64,000 nt of DNA. It comes from JBGAKG01 sp044224495. Its GTDB lineage: Bacteria; Myxococcota_A; Polyangia; Polyangiales; Polyangiaceae. The notes under the pieces are model-generated. The model ran no database searches, was not told the origin of the DNA, and saw nothing but the letters and a program-made list of their open reading frames with translations. Made by a program: the position numbers and the translations under genes. This document shows positions 1 to 9,085 of this stretch, in pieces. The stretch spans positions 186,001 through 250,000 of the forward strand of contig JBGAKG010000013.1 of NCBI GenBank assembly GCA_044224495.1, given 5' to 3'. Positions within the stretch are counted from its first letter, which is position 1; each line of letters opens with the position of its first letter.

Positions 1-2
1 AT

Positions 3-3000
3 GGTGGACGCCGCTTCGTCTATCGCGAGCAATGGAAGGGGGTGAACGTCTATGGCGCCGTCGCCATCGTCGACCTCGACGCGAAGGGGAAGCTCACGGA
101 GTTCGCTGCGACGACCGTACCGAAGCTGAGCCCCGGCTCGGGCACGCTCATCTCCTCGGCGACCGCGCTGGCGACCGCGCAGAGCTCGCTCGTCAGCCTG
201 GGACCGCCGTGGAAAGGTGCGACGATCTCTGCCCTCGAGACGGAGGACGTGGTCGTCGCGCAGAAGGTCCTCGGGGGTCCGGACCTCGATCGCCGAGCTT
301 GGAGGTTCTTGCTCGTCGGCGTCGGGCGCACGGGCGCGGTCCGAGAGGTCCTCGTCGACCGCGTGACCAATACCGTCTTGTCGTCGGAGGACCAGGTCCG
401 GTACTTCGACGTTCAAGTGGTTCCCGCAGCGGGCTCGATCGGCGTCGACGCGGGAAACGGCACGACGATCCTGACGCAGGCGTGCGACGGTACGGCGAGC
501 TTCCTGACGGGAAGCACCCCCGTCGAACGCGACGCTGATGAAGCATCGGAGGCCGCATGCGAGGCCCAAGCGCGCCTCGCCGTGATCGGCGCCGACTCGG
601 GCCACCCCTCTTCCGACGAGTGGCTCGGGCAGTCGCACCGGATCGGAATCGGCGCGACGCCGTTTCTCAGCATTGGCATCAACGACCTCCACGGGAACAT
701 CACGCTTGCAGCGGGCAATGGACGTCTGGAGTCGATCGGGCACGAGCTCTTCCACAGCGTTCTTCGCTCGTCCAGCGTCACGGCGTTTTCTCAGGCGAGC
801 GAAGCGGAGGGCGGCGCGGTCGAAGAGTCACTGTGCGATGCGTTCGGCATGCTGCTGGAGCGACGGTTCACGCACCGACGCGAGAACGATTGCATGCTGG
901 CCGACGACGCCGACACCTTGGCTGCCATCGGCGCGCAGGATGTGAGCTCGCTGCGTGACGACACGACGTCGATCGTGTTTCCCTATCGCCCTTGCGCGGA
1001 CGCGGGGCTCGCCCGGCCATGGCGCTCGACCTGCCAGCCTACGTCCGACAACTCGGGCTGGTGCGAGGGGACGTCCAGCTATCGCAACCTCGCATATTCC
1101 AAGTACGACGCTTACGGCCGCTCGGGCATGCGCTCGTCGACGTTCGTCGCATCGCACACCAACCTCGGGATCGGAAATCGGTTCATGACGTCGCTCCTCG
1201 GAGCGGTCGCCGCGACGCCGTACACCGTCGAACCGGTCGCCGAGGACGACGTCGCGCGGTTGGTCCAGGGTACGGTCACCGTTCTGCCCCCGCGGACGGA
1301 CTGGGCGGCATACGCCGACGCGCTCGTGCGGACCGCGCGAGCGATCGGGGGAGGCCCCGGCATCTCCGCGCTCGAGCGCCAAGTTCGGATCGCACTCGTG
1401 AACGGGCAACTCTGGAGCTCTCCGAGCGTCGTCATCCCGGCCGTCGGCAGTTCGCCCACGATGCTGAACCCGTCCCCCGACTACGCGCTGGGGATGGCGC
1501 AGCTCGATCTCACGGGGTCGAGCGCCGGCCGGCAACGCACGTTCGTCTTCTTCCGCGATGCGGTGACGCCGGCAACCATTCAGTACGTCTGGCGTGACGA
1601 CGTCGCGGGGGGGGCCGCCGCCACGCTCGGAGCCGGTTGGGTGGGGCCCTGCTCGATCGCCGGCACGTCGGCCGTCACGGGGCTCAGCGCCGCGAGCTCG
1701 CCGGACGCAATCTTCCTCGCCTATACCGAGAGCACCAGCACCCCGGGAGTTCAGAGGCTCCGCGGACGGAGCCTCACCGGAGAGGCGGCCACGACCGTGA
1801 CCTCGGGCTGCGGCCACGCGTTCCTGAACAACGACCCGCCGGTCGAGCGGCTGGTGCAAGGCACCCCGTCGATCGCGATGTGGTCCGCGAGCCAGTACCT
1901 CACGATCTGCGACCTCCTCACGCAGATCGGCGGCCATCACTATCCGTTCCGAACGATCGGTGCGATGGGTCTGTCGATCGGAGACTGCGTCGACATCGGG
2001 GAGCGTGTCCCGATCCCTCCCCCGTCCAAGCTCGTGCCGAAGATCGGCGATCAGATCCTCGGGATCCTGAAGGGCTTGGTCGACGCACCGCCCGCGATCT
2101 CGATCCCGCAGCCAGGTGACCCGTGGGGCCCGCGCCTGCCGAAGGGAACTCCCGATCTCGCCGCGACGATTCCGCTCGGGCCGATCGTGCGTGGCCAGTC
2201 GCAGGCGGCAAAGGATCTCGGTGCACTGCCGGCGCCCCTCGGACCCCGCTTCGCCGATGCGTTCACGCGCTACGGTCTCGCGCGGAGCTCTTCGGTGGAC
2301 ATGATCCTCCGCCAGAACCTCCTGGGCCGAACGGCGGATGGCTTCCCTCAGGGAACGATTCAGACGATCGACTATCGCTTCAGCGAGAACGTACTCGTCG
2401 TCGCGTTCCGCGATCCGAGCGGACAGCTCCGAGCCGCCACGTGGGACAGCACGGCTGCTACGAGCGATCTCGCGGTGCTGCATCCCTCCCCGACGACGGA
2501 CGCCGTGCTTGCGCAGGCCTCGGTTCGCGTTCCCGATGGGAGCACTCACGTCCTCCGGGTCAACTTCCTCTATGCGGTCTACGGCACTGCATCTGCGGGT
2601 GCTCCGCGGGTGTCGTACTCGGTGGCTCGCAGCTTCGATCCTCTCAGCGACGTGACGTCGTCCACCTTCGACGCGCCGCTCCCGCTGACCGACTTCGTCG
2701 GGACCGCGGGCCTACGCCGTCAGATCGACATGCGCTTCCTCCGGACGGCGAGTACCCCGGCCGCGACCGGGGGGATGGACGCGTTGCACGTCGCCACGAT
2801 CGGGCTCGCGCAGCCAGAAGTCCCGAGCGACTCCACGGTCACGCCGCTCGCCGCGACGACCGAAGACCGGATTCGGTGGGCCGTGTTTCGCCCCGGCACC
2901 GACGGGAAGCTCTCGCCCGCGTCGGAGCGGCCCGTGCGACTACGGGGAACGGCGCTCGCCGCCGGAGCGACCGGAACCGCAGGCACGTTCCTCCCTGCGA

Positions 3001-3077
3001 CCGAGCGTGGGCGGATTTGGTGGGCGTACCCGCGGGGCGCGAGCGGACTCTCCCTCCGCTCGCAGGCCGACTTCTGA
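3..3077 (+). CDS. M4-like zinc metallopeptidase, 5' end outside window
   Basis: The frame is open at the left edge, so the start codon and any signal peptide lie outside; about 1,024 residues are visible. The first residues (FVYREQWKGVNVYGA) look like the FTP propeptide of fungalysin/thermolysin precursors, which inhibits and folds the enzyme. The zinc-binding HELFH is encoded at 741-755. It is followed at thermolysin-like spacing by GGAVEESLCDAFG, whose second Glu matches the third zinc ligand (thermolysin Glu166). The roughly 750 residues after the catalytic core are unusually long for the family and I recognise no domain in them; the last ~200 look beta-rich. Probably secreted and proteolytic, by family knowledge. 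The stop lies 14 bases from the end of the convergent methyltransferase gene. Confidence 0.8.
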   Translation, partial: GGRRFVYREQWKGVNVYGAVAIVDLDAKGKLTEFAATTVPKLSPGSGTLISSATALATAQSSLVSLGPPWKGATISALETEDVVVAQKVLGGPDLDRRAWRFLLVGVGRTGAVREVLVDRVTNTVLSSEDQVRYFDVQVVPAAGSIGVDAGNGTTILTQACDGTASFLTGSTPVERDADEASEAACEAQARLAVIGADSGHPSSDEWLGQSHRIGIGATPFLSIGINDLHGNITLAAGNGRLESIGHELFHSVLRSSSVTAFSQASEAEGGAVEESLCDAFGMLLERRFTHRRENDCMLADDADTLAAIGAQDVSSLRDDTTSIVFPYRPCADAGLARPWRSTCQPTSDNSGWCEGTSSYRNLAYSKYDAYGRSGMRSSTFVASHTNLGIGNRFMTSLLGAVAATPYTVEPVAEDDVARLVQGTVTVLPPRTDWAAYADALVRTARAIGGGPGISALERQVRIALVNGQLWSSPSVVIPAVGSSPTMLNPSPDYALGMAQLDLTGSSAGRQRTFVFFRDAVTPATIQYVWRDDVAGGAAATLGAGWVGPCSIAGTSAVTGLSAASSPDAIFLAYTESTSTPGVQRLRGRSLTGEAATTVTSGCGHAFLNNDPPVERLVQGTPSIAMWSASQYLTICDLLTQIGGHHYPFRTIGAMGLSIGDCVDIGERVPIPPPSKLVPKIGDQILGILKGLVDAPPAISIPQPGDPWGPRLPKGTPDLAATIPLGPIVRGQSQAAKDLGALPAPLGPRFADAFTRYGLARSSSVDMILRQNLLGRTADGFPQGTIQTIDYRFSENVLVVAFRDPSGQLRAATWDSTAATSDLAVLHPSPTTDAVLAQASVRVPDGSTHVLRVNFLYAVYGTASAGAPRVSYSVARSFDPLSDVTSSTFDAPLPLTDFVGTAGLRRQIDMRFLRTASTPAATGGMDALHVATIGLAQPEVPSDSTVTPLAATTEDRIRWAVFRPGTDGKLSPASERPVRLRGTALAAGATGTAGTFLPATERGRIWWAYPRGASGLSLRSQADF

Positions 3078-3091
3078 TCGTCGCCCTGGCG

Positions 3092-3742
3092 TCATACCGT
3101 ACCGATCGCGCAGACCGTCGGGACGGCCGTTCGCTCGAAGCGCCGGAGCTCGACGTGCGCGAAGCCCACGACGCGCATCGCGTGGCCGAGGCGATCCGCC
3201 CAGTCGCGCGCCGTCTCCGCCGTCGCGCCCGCGTTCTGCGGCTGGATGGCGATCACGGCGCGCCCGTCCGGCGCGAGAACGCGGCGCACCTCGCACATCC
3301 CGTAGACGAGGTCCTCCCAGAACTGCACGACGTTGATCGCGACGACCCGATCGAAGGACAGGTCTTCGAAGGGCAGCTCGCACGCCGAGCCGAGGCGCAG
3401 GTCGGCCGCGAGCCCTGCCCGCGCGAGGCGACGGGTCGCCATCCCGAGCATCGTCGAGGAGTGATCGACCCCGGCGAGTGACCCGACCCGTCGCCCGACG
3501 CGAACCAAATCGACCCCGGAGGCGAAGCCGATCTCGAGCAATCGCTCGGAGCCGGTGAGCGCGAGTTGGTCGTGGACCCACGCGCTCCGGCGCGCGTTCT
3601 TCACGGCCATGAGCTGGCCGACGAGCCACCCGACCACGCCGGTCGGGTTCCCGAACTGTTCGCGCAAGGTCTGCGGTGGAGTCGCGAGGGCGAGGGCAGG
3701 GCTCTTGGGGCGGCGGGAGAGCTCATCGCAGGTACGGCTCAT
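3092..3742 (-). CDS. class I SAM-dependent methyltransferase
   Basis: 216 residues. Motif I reads LLEIGFASGVDLVRV (an acidic residue then a Gly-rich turn, binding S-adenosylmethionine). FDRVVAINVVQFWEDL fits the post-motif region of UbiE/Methyltransf_11 enzymes, and RRVLAPDGRAVI is the usual beta-hairpin before the C-terminal strands. The ATG at 3742 (MSRTCDEL) is chosen because the frame further upstream runs into the neighbouring kinase gene on the same strand and loses normal composition. The 34-base gap to the kinase suggests co-transcription with it. The substrate cannot be read from the sequence; Gly-Phe-Ala-Ser in motif I, rather than GxGxG, is a mild deviation. Confidence 0.8.
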   Translation of the reverse strand: MSRTCDELSRRPKSPALALATPPQTLREQFGNPTGVVGWLVGQLMAVKNARRSAWVHDQLALTGSERLLEIGFASGVDLVRVGRRVGSLAGVDHSSTMLGMATRRLARAGLAADLRLGSACELPFEDLSFDRVVAINVVQFWEDLVYGMCEVRRVLAPDGRAVIAIQPQNAGATAETARDWADRLGHAMRVVGFAHVELRRFERTAVPTVCAIGTV

Positions 3743-3776
3743 GGGGCACCTCGCGATCGGTTGTCGCAGGACGCGC

Positions 3777-4664
3777 TCAGCCGTTGGGTGAAGAAGTGAG
3801 AAGCTCGTGCAAAGTCGCGCGGCGCGCGGGCACGCGCTCCAGCATCGCATCGCAGAGCGCATCCAGATCGGGCGGAACCCCGGGCACGAGGAACGAGGGC
3901 GACGGCGCGCGCACGGTCGACTTCCGGAGCACGACGTCGTGCGCGGTGCCGGGAAACGGTACATCGCCGGTCAGGAGCTGGAAGAGGAGCGTCCCGAGCG
4001 CGTAGACGTCGCACGCGGTGGAGAAGCTCGTCGGGTCGAGCCCCAGCTCCGGCGCTGCCCACGTCGTCGCGACGAGGCCATCGTCCACGGTGGCGGGCGG
4101 CCGCGCGCCGTCGAGGTCGAGCACCGTCACGGCGTCACCGTCGGCGCGATCGACGAGCACGTTCTCCGGGCGCAGGTCGCCGTGGACGAAGCCCGCCGCG
4201 TGCAGCCCTTCGAGCGCCCGCGCGAGCGCACCGAGCACGCGCCGCGTGCGAAGGACGAGCTCGGCCGACGGCGCCGCGAGCGGCTTGTGCTCGACGCGCT
4301 GGCCGAGGACCAATCGCGACGCGGTCTCCATCTCCGTCCCACGCAGGGCCTGCACGAGCGGCTCCCCGCGCGCGACCGCCATCGTGAGCCCGGCGCGGCC
4401 CTCCGCCGCGGCCTCGATCCACTCCTCGAGTCGGACGAGGCCGGGCGAGCGCTCGGTCGCACGGGCCAGCGTGGGAAAACGTTTACGCAGCTCGGGGTTC
4501 GGCGCGTGCAGGATCTTCAGCGCCCGGAACTCGCCCTCTCGATCTTGCGCCGCTTCGCTGGAAATCGCCTCGAAATCGTGGACGAGGAGCACTTCGCCAC
4601 GCGCGCCACGACCCAGTGGTCGGACGAGGCGAAATCGGGGCGCGAGCGCGATCGGTCGTTCCAT
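3777..4664 (-). CDS. atypical Ser/Thr protein kinase, soluble
   Basis: 295 residues, a kinase domain without a membrane segment. Visible elements are the Gly-rich loop LGRGARGEV (17-25), the ATP-binding Lys in RALKIL (about residue 50), and the catalytic loop HGDLRPEN (161-168), where HRD has become HGD. The metal-binding Asp is in DLDG (183-186) instead of DFG, and WAAPE replaces the APE motif (202-206). Both catalytic Asp residues are kept, so activity is plausible. A proline-rich linker is absent and the protein ends just after the helical lobe. It is the first gene of a two-gene leftward unit with the methyltransferase. Its start lies 32 bases from the divergent squalene synthase start, so the two promoters must overlap. 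Confidence 0.8.
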   Translation of the reverse strand: MERPIALAPRFRLVRPLGRGARGEVLLVHDFEAISSEAAQDREGEFRALKILHAPNPELRKRFPTLARATERSPGLVRLEEWIEAAAEGRAGLTMAVARGEPLVQALRGTEMETASRLVLGQRVEHKPLAAPSAELVLRTRRVLGALARALEGLHAAGFVHGDLRPENVLVDRADGDAVTVLDLDGARPPATVDDGLVATTWAAPELGLDPTSFSTACDVYALGTLLFQLLTGDVPFPGTAHDVVLRKSTVRAPSPSFLVPGVPPDLDALCDAMLERVPARRATLHELLTSSPNG

Positions 4665-4696
4665 CGTGACGAAAGGTACGGTACGAGAGTCCCGCC

Positions 4697-5584
4697 GTGG
4701 ATCTCGACGATTTGCTGCGCCGGACCAGCCGTACGTTCGCGTTGGCGATCCCTCTCCTCGACGAGCCCACGCGGCGCGAGGTCGGGCTTGCGTACCTCCT
4801 CTTTCGCATCGCCGACACGTTCGAGGACGAGTCGCGTTGGCCGAAGGAGCTCCGCCGCGCGTGCCTCCTCGAGCTGGCCGACGTGCTGGAGCACAAGCGC
4901 GACGCCGCCGCGACGACCGCGGCGTGGATGAAGCTCCCGCCGCTCCACGACCCGTCGTGCGCCGATCTCGTGCGCCAGACGCCGGAGGTGCTCGCCGCGC
5001 TCGACGCGTGCGGGAGCGCCGCCAGCGCGATCGTCCGCAAGCACGTGCACCGCACCACGCTCGGCATGGGGGACGTCGTCGCCTCGTGCGACGAACACGG
5101 CGAGCTCGTCATCCGCGACGTGCCGGGTCTCAAGAACTACTGCTACATCGTCGCCGGGATCGTCGGCGAGATGCTGACCGAGCTCTTCGTGCTCGCCGCA
5201 CCGCAGCTCAAGACCGTCCAGGCCGAGCTCGACGCCGACGCGGCGACGTTCGGCGAGGGCCTCCAGCTCGTGAACATCCTGAAGGATGCGGGCGGCGACG
5301 TGACGGAGGGCCGGAGCTTCCTCCCCGCCGGCGTGTCGCTCGAGTCGCTCTTCGGGATCGCGCGCAAGGATCTCCAGCGCGCGACCGAGTACGTTCGCCG
5401 GCTGCACCAGGCCGGCGCTCCGCGCGGCACGATCGCGTTCACCGCGCTCCCGGTGTTGCTCGCGTTCGCCGCGCTCGACGCGGTCGAGTCACGCGGTCAC
5501 GGCGCGAAGGTCCCGCGCGAGGACGTGATGCAGATCCTCCAGACGATGGACAACAAGCTCGCGGCGGGCACTTTTCCGATCTGA
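4697..5584 (+). CDS. squalene/phytoene synthase family protein, eukaryote-like squalene synthase type
   Basis: 295 residues. Enzymes of this family condense two farnesyl diphosphates head-to-head to presqualene diphosphate and squalene, feeding sterol or hopanoid synthesis. The first Asp-rich motif is DTFED (40-44) in LAYLLFRIADTFEDE. The second is LVNILKDAGGDVTEGRSFLP (191-210), with Asp197 and Asp201. NYCYIVAGIVGEMLTELF (147-164) resembles the YCHYVAG block of eukaryotic squalene synthases more than bacterial HpnC/HpnD. It is shorter than the eukaryotic enzyme and lacks the C-terminal membrane anchor. The ATG at 4697 begins MDLDDLLRRTSRTFA, in register with family N-termini. The gene stands alone and convergent with mutL. 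Phytoene synthase is the alternative. Confidence 0.85.
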   Translation: MDLDDLLRRTSRTFALAIPLLDEPTRREVGLAYLLFRIADTFEDESRWPKELRRACLLELADVLEHKRDAAATTAAWMKLPPLHDPSCADLVRQTPEVLAALDACGSAASAIVRKHVHRTTLGMGDVVASCDEHGELVIRDVPGLKNYCYIVAGIVGEMLTELFVLAAPQLKTVQAELDADAATFGEGLQLVNILKDAGGDVTEGRSFLPAGVSLESLFGIARKDLQRATEYVRRLHQAGAPRGTIAFTALPVLLAFAALDAVESRGHGAKVPREDVMQILQTMDNKLAAGTFPI

Positions 5585-5591
5585 AGGCCCT

Positions 5592-7418
5592 TCACCGCCC
5601 CACTCGTCTCTCCAACTCCCCGAACGACAGGCGCATCACGACCGGCCTTCCGTGCGGGCAGTGGCCGCTGAACGCGACGTCGTCCATCGCGGCCAGCAGG
5701 GCGCGGGCCTCTTCCTCGCTCAACGCGTCTCCCGCCCGCACGCTGCCGTGGCACGCCATGGTCGCGAGGCGGAGATCGACCGCGTCGCCGAAGCCGCGCC
5801 CGCCCTCGCGTGCGAGCTCGACGAGGACGTCGCGCAAGAGCCGCTCCGGGCGCGCGCGCCGGAGGATCTGCGGCACGCCGTCGATCGCGAGCGCCTGCGC
5901 GCCGACCGCGCGTACCTCGAGCCCGAGCCGGCGAAGCTCGGCTTCGTTCTCGGTGGCGGCGGCGACGTCGGCGGGGGACACCTCGACGATCTCGGGGACG
6001 AGCAGCCGCTGCACCGCGACGCCGCGCTCCTCGTAGGTCTTCTTCAGGCGCGCGAAGTTCCGCCGTTCGTCGGCGGCGTGTTGGTCGAGGACGTAGAGCG
6101 CGTCGTCCCCCTCGCAAAGAAGAAAGGTCGCGCGGACCTGCGCGAGGAAGCGGAGCCGCCGATAGAAGCCCGCCGGCTCGAAGAGATCGGCGGCGGTGCT
6201 CCGTGAGGTGGGCGCCTCCTCCGGAAGGTGAGCGCCCTCGCTCGAGACGGGGGCGTCGCGATCGGTCGCCGGGGCGGACGAAGGCGGGAGCGTGCCGGGC
6301 GAAGCGAAGCGCTCCGAGAGCTCCGGCAAGAAGCTCGACGGCGCACCTCGCCCGATCGGGCCCGCCGCGAAGCGCGCTGCGGCTGCGGCGTGGGCTCCGG
6401 CGCCACCGCCGAAGGTCGGGCTCGCGATCGGGAACGCCTTGGCGAGCGCGACGTGGAGCTCGCGGCTCACGGCGTCGAAGAGTGCGCGTCCGTTCTCGAA
6501 GCGCACTTCGCTCTTCTGCGGGTGCACGTTGACGTCCACGAGCTCGGGCGGGAGATCGATCCACACGACGCCCACCGGGTAGCGCCCCGGCTCGAGGACC
6601 GAGCCGTACGCGTGCGCGACGGCGCGCGCGAGGGGGCGATCCTTGATCGGGCGCCCGTTGACGAAGAGGTGGAGCGCGACGGCGCCGGTTCGCGCGCGCT
6701 CGGGCGGACCGAGGAGCGCTTCGAGGCGCATCGGCCCACGCTCTCCGAGGCAGCGCAGGAGCCGCGGCTCTTGCGTGACGACTTGGCGGGCGCGCGTCTC
6801 GCGGTCGGGGGCGCGGAGGTACTCGCGGGCGACCTTGCCGTCGCGCGAGAGCGTGAACGTCACGTCGGGCCGCGCGAGGGCGGCCATCGCGACGACCTCG
6901 CCGACGTGCGCGCTCTCCGTCGCGGGCGCCTTGAGGAACTTGCGCCGCGCGGGGACGTTGAAGAAGAGCTCGCGCACCTCGATCGTGGTGCCTTCGGCGC
7001 GCCCCATCGGGCGGGTGCGCTGCGGACCACCGCCCTCGATCGTGATCTCGACGCCCTCGTCCGCGCCGCGCTCGCGGGTGGTGAGGACGAGGCGGGAGAC
7101 GGAGGCGATGCTCGGGAGCGCCTCGCCGCGGAACCCGAAGGTGTGCAGGGCGGCGAGATCCTCGAAGCGATCGATCTTGCTGGTGGCGTGGCGCTCGAGC
7201 GCGAGCGCGGCGTCGGCGGGGGACATGCCTTCGCCGTCGTCCGAGACGCGCACGAGATCGATCCCGCCGTTGTCGATGTCGACGCGGATGCGCGTGGCGC
7301 CGGCGTCGAGCGCGTTCTCGACGAGCTCCTTGACGAGGCTCGAAGGCCGCTCGACGACCTCTCCCGCAGCGATTTGGTCGACGAGCGCCGAGTCGAGGCG
7401 CCGGACCTTCGCGGTCAA
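5592..7418 (-). CDS. mutL: DNA mismatch repair protein MutL
   Basis: 608 residues from a TTG start at 7418, which overlaps the TGA of the upstream membrane-protein gene. No ATG or GTG gives a sensible N-terminus, and the conserved AKVRRLDSALVDQIAAGEV begins at once. MutL couples MutS mismatch recognition to strand incision. GHKL ATPase motifs are clear: ELVENALDAGA near 32-41, SDDGEGM, RHATSKI, and FGFRGEALPSIASVS. The C-terminal dimerisation domain carries LDQHAADER (445 onward), ACHGSVRAGD and CPHGRP. The endonuclease signature DQHA-x2-E-x4-E is incomplete because its final Glu is Ala. Convergent with squalene synthase, 7 bases apart. Confidence 0.93.
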   Translation of the reverse strand: MTAKVRRLDSALVDQIAAGEVVERPSSLVKELVENALDAGATRIRVDIDNGGIDLVRVSDDGEGMSPADAALALERHATSKIDRFEDLAALHTFGFRGEALPSIASVSRLVLTTRERGADEGVEITIEGGGPQRTRPMGRAEGTTIEVRELFFNVPARRKFLKAPATESAHVGEVVAMAALARPDVTFTLSRDGKVAREYLRAPDRETRARQVVTQEPRLLRCLGERGPMRLEALLGPPERARTGAVALHLFVNGRPIKDRPLARAVAHAYGSVLEPGRYPVGVVWIDLPPELVDVNVHPQKSEVRFENGRALFDAVSRELHVALAKAFPIASPTFGGGAGAHAAAAARFAAGPIGRGAPSSFLPELSERFASPGTLPPSSAPATDRDAPVSSEGAHLPEEAPTSRSTAADLFEPAGFYRRLRFLAQVRATFLLCEGDDALYVLDQHAADERRNFARLKKTYEERGVAVQRLLVPEIVEVSPADVAAATENEAELRRLGLEVRAVGAQALAIDGVPQILRRARPERLLRDVLVELAREGGRGFGDAVDLRLATMACHGSVRAGDALSEEEARALLAAMDDVAFSGHCPHGRPVVMRLSFGELERRVGR

Positions 7419-8125
7419 GAGCCGCTCTCGAGGTTCCGTTCTTCGGCCATGGACTCGTAGAACAGGTACGTGCGACGGCGCGTGAGCGCGAGCACGACGA
7501 GCACGGTGACCACGACGCGGAGGAAGAGTCGGACGCCCATGACGATCGGCATCAGTCGCCGCCAGGTCGCCACTTGAATCGCGACGTCCCTGGCATCCAT
7601 GCCGGACTCGGCGCTGCCCACGTCGATCTGGACGATCGCCGCCTCGCGCTCCGCGGCGCGGAGCTTCGGCGTGGCGAACCACTCGGCCCCGGCGAGAAGA
7701 CTCATGACGATCATCACTTGGACGAGCGCGCGCCGTGCGCCGTTCCGCCCGACCATCGCGAGTACGGCCAGACCGAACAACGCGAGGCCCAAGACCAGCT
7801 CTGCGACCGAGATCGGATAGATGCGGGCTTGCTCGGCGTGGATCGCATCCAGGAGGCCCTGCGCTGCGCCCTGAAGCTTCTGGCGCGCGACGTCGCTCGG
7901 GATGTCCGCGAACTGCGTGGTGATGTCCGTCTCCGGCTCGCGGAGGACGAAGATGAAGTTGAGTGCGTTCCGTGCCGAGGTGAAGCCGAGGATGAAGCAG
8001 ACACCGAGCGCGAGGATCAGGTACCAGGGGCGCTTTGGGACTTGCGCCGCCTGCGGTGGCTCGCTTGGCGGGCGCTGCGGAGGCCGCGAGTCGTTCGAGT
8101 CGTTCGGATCGTCGTCGCGCGCCAT
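7415..8125 (-). CDS. hypothetical four-helix membrane protein, upstream of and coupled to mutL
   Basis: 236 residues that I do not recognise. A hydrophilic Asp/Pro-rich N-terminus (MARDDDPNDSND, then PPQRPPSEPP) precedes four hydrophobic segments. They lie near residues 35-60 (WYLILALGVCFILGF), 105-125 (VAELVLGLALFGLAVLAM), 135-152 and 195-215 (FLRVVVTVLVVLALT). The ATG at 8125 is chosen because composition degrades upstream. Its TGA overlaps the TTG start of mutL, so translation is probably coupled, although no functional link between the two is obvious. The start is 108 bases from the divergent HEAT-repeat gene. Confidence 0.7.
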   Translation of the reverse strand: MARDDDPNDSNDSRPPQRPPSEPPQAAQVPKRPWYLILALGVCFILGFTSARNALNFIFVLREPETDITTQFADIPSDVARQKLQGAAQGLLDAIHAEQARIYPISVAELVLGLALFGLAVLAMVGRNGARRALVQVMIVMSLLAGAEWFATPKLRAAEREAAIVQIDVGSAESGMDARDVAIQVATWRRLMPIVMGVRLFLRVVVTVLVVLALTRRRTYLFYESMAEERNLESGS

Positions 8126-8233
8126 GAGCAGGTCCAGGGAGATAGCACGGTCACGCTGCCGGTGCTTTGCCGGAAAAGGTTCCCGGAGCCCCCGAAAGGT
8201 GGCTAATCTGCGCCCCAAACCGAGGTTAGGGGC

Positions 8234-9085
8234 ATGCGAAAAGTGCGGTTCGTGGCGTGGGGGCTCGTCGGCTCCATTTTCCTGGTGACGCTGACGGCGT
8301 CCGCCGATGGTCCGGCGCCGAAACCCAAGGGCGGCGGTGCGGCCCCGGCCGCGCCGGCGGCCACCGTGTCGAAGACCGCTGCGGCGGATCTTCGCTCGGG
8401 GGACCCCGCGAAGGTGCAGGCCGCGCTGGACGACGTTCGCATCGCCGGGAAGGCCGGGGCGTCGGTCGCGCCGGTGATCGCGGAGGTCCTCGCGAAGGGT
8501 CTCACGCCCCAGCTCACGATCGCCGCCATCGACACGCTCGGGGATCTCGAGGTCGAGAGCACGAGCGCCGTCGTCGCCACCTACCTCGAGCACCGCAACG
8601 TGAAGGTCCGTCAGTCGGCGGCCAAGGCGCTGACGCACACCAAGGGTGCGGCGGCGATCCGCGGTCTGCGGCGCGCGCTCTCGGACCAGGATCCGATGGT
8701 CCGCGGCGTCGCGGCGAGCGGCCTGGGCTCGCTGAAGGCGAAGGAAGCCCTGCCCGATCTGCTCCTCGCGCTCGATCATCGGGTGAACGAGGCGGCAACG
8801 TCGATCGGCACGATCTGCAGCCCGGCCGAGTGCGATCAGCTCGCGGGCAAGCTCGGGCGCCTCCCGTTCGACGTGATGGCGGGTGGGCTCGAGCAAATCC
8901 TCTTCCGCGCCACGACCGACATCAACGACGACGTGAAGATCAAGATGATCGGGAAGGTGCGCGAGCTCGGAACCCCCGAGGCGAACAAGTTCCTGCGCGA
9001 CGTGGCCAAGCGCCTGACGACGGCGTCGCCCCGCGTGAAGCAGTCGCTCGATCAAGCCGTCGCGGCGACCGGAGGTGGGACATGA
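8234..9085 (+). CDS. exported HEAT-repeat protein
   Basis: 283 residues with a typical Sec signal peptide (MRKVRFVAWGLVGSIFLVTLTASA) and an Ala/Pro-rich spacer. From about residue 50 come several HEAT-like helical repeats: SAVVATYLEHRNVKVRQSAAKAL, and ALSDQDPMVRGVAASGL with its characteristic D-x-VR turn. Such repeats are protein-binding scaffolds. A Cys pair sits in TICSPAEC (near 194-201) and could form a disulfide in the periplasm. Its TGA overlaps the ATG of the next gene (ATGA at 9082), so the two are almost certainly made together; the partner also carries helical repeats. Specific role unknown. Confidence 0.8.
   Translation: MRKVRFVAWGLVGSIFLVTLTASADGPAPKPKGGGAAPAAPAATVSKTAAADLRSGDPAKVQAALDDVRIAGKAGASVAPVIAEVLAKGLTPQLTIAAIDTLGDLEVESTSAVVATYLEHRNVKVRQSAAKALTHTKGAAAIRGLRRALSDQDPMVRGVAASGLGSLKAKEALPDLLLALDHRVNEAATSIGTICSPAECDQLAGKLGRLPFDVMAGGLEQILFRATTDINDDVKIKMIGKVRELGTPEANKFLRDVAKRLTTASPRVKQSLDQAVAATGGGT

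Noticed and set aside
828..2549. 573-codon open frame on the minus strand inside the metallopeptidase gene
   Set aside because: Arg/Gly/Asp-rich composition without domains; it mirrors the high-GC plus-strand gene that has clear zinc-peptidase motifs.
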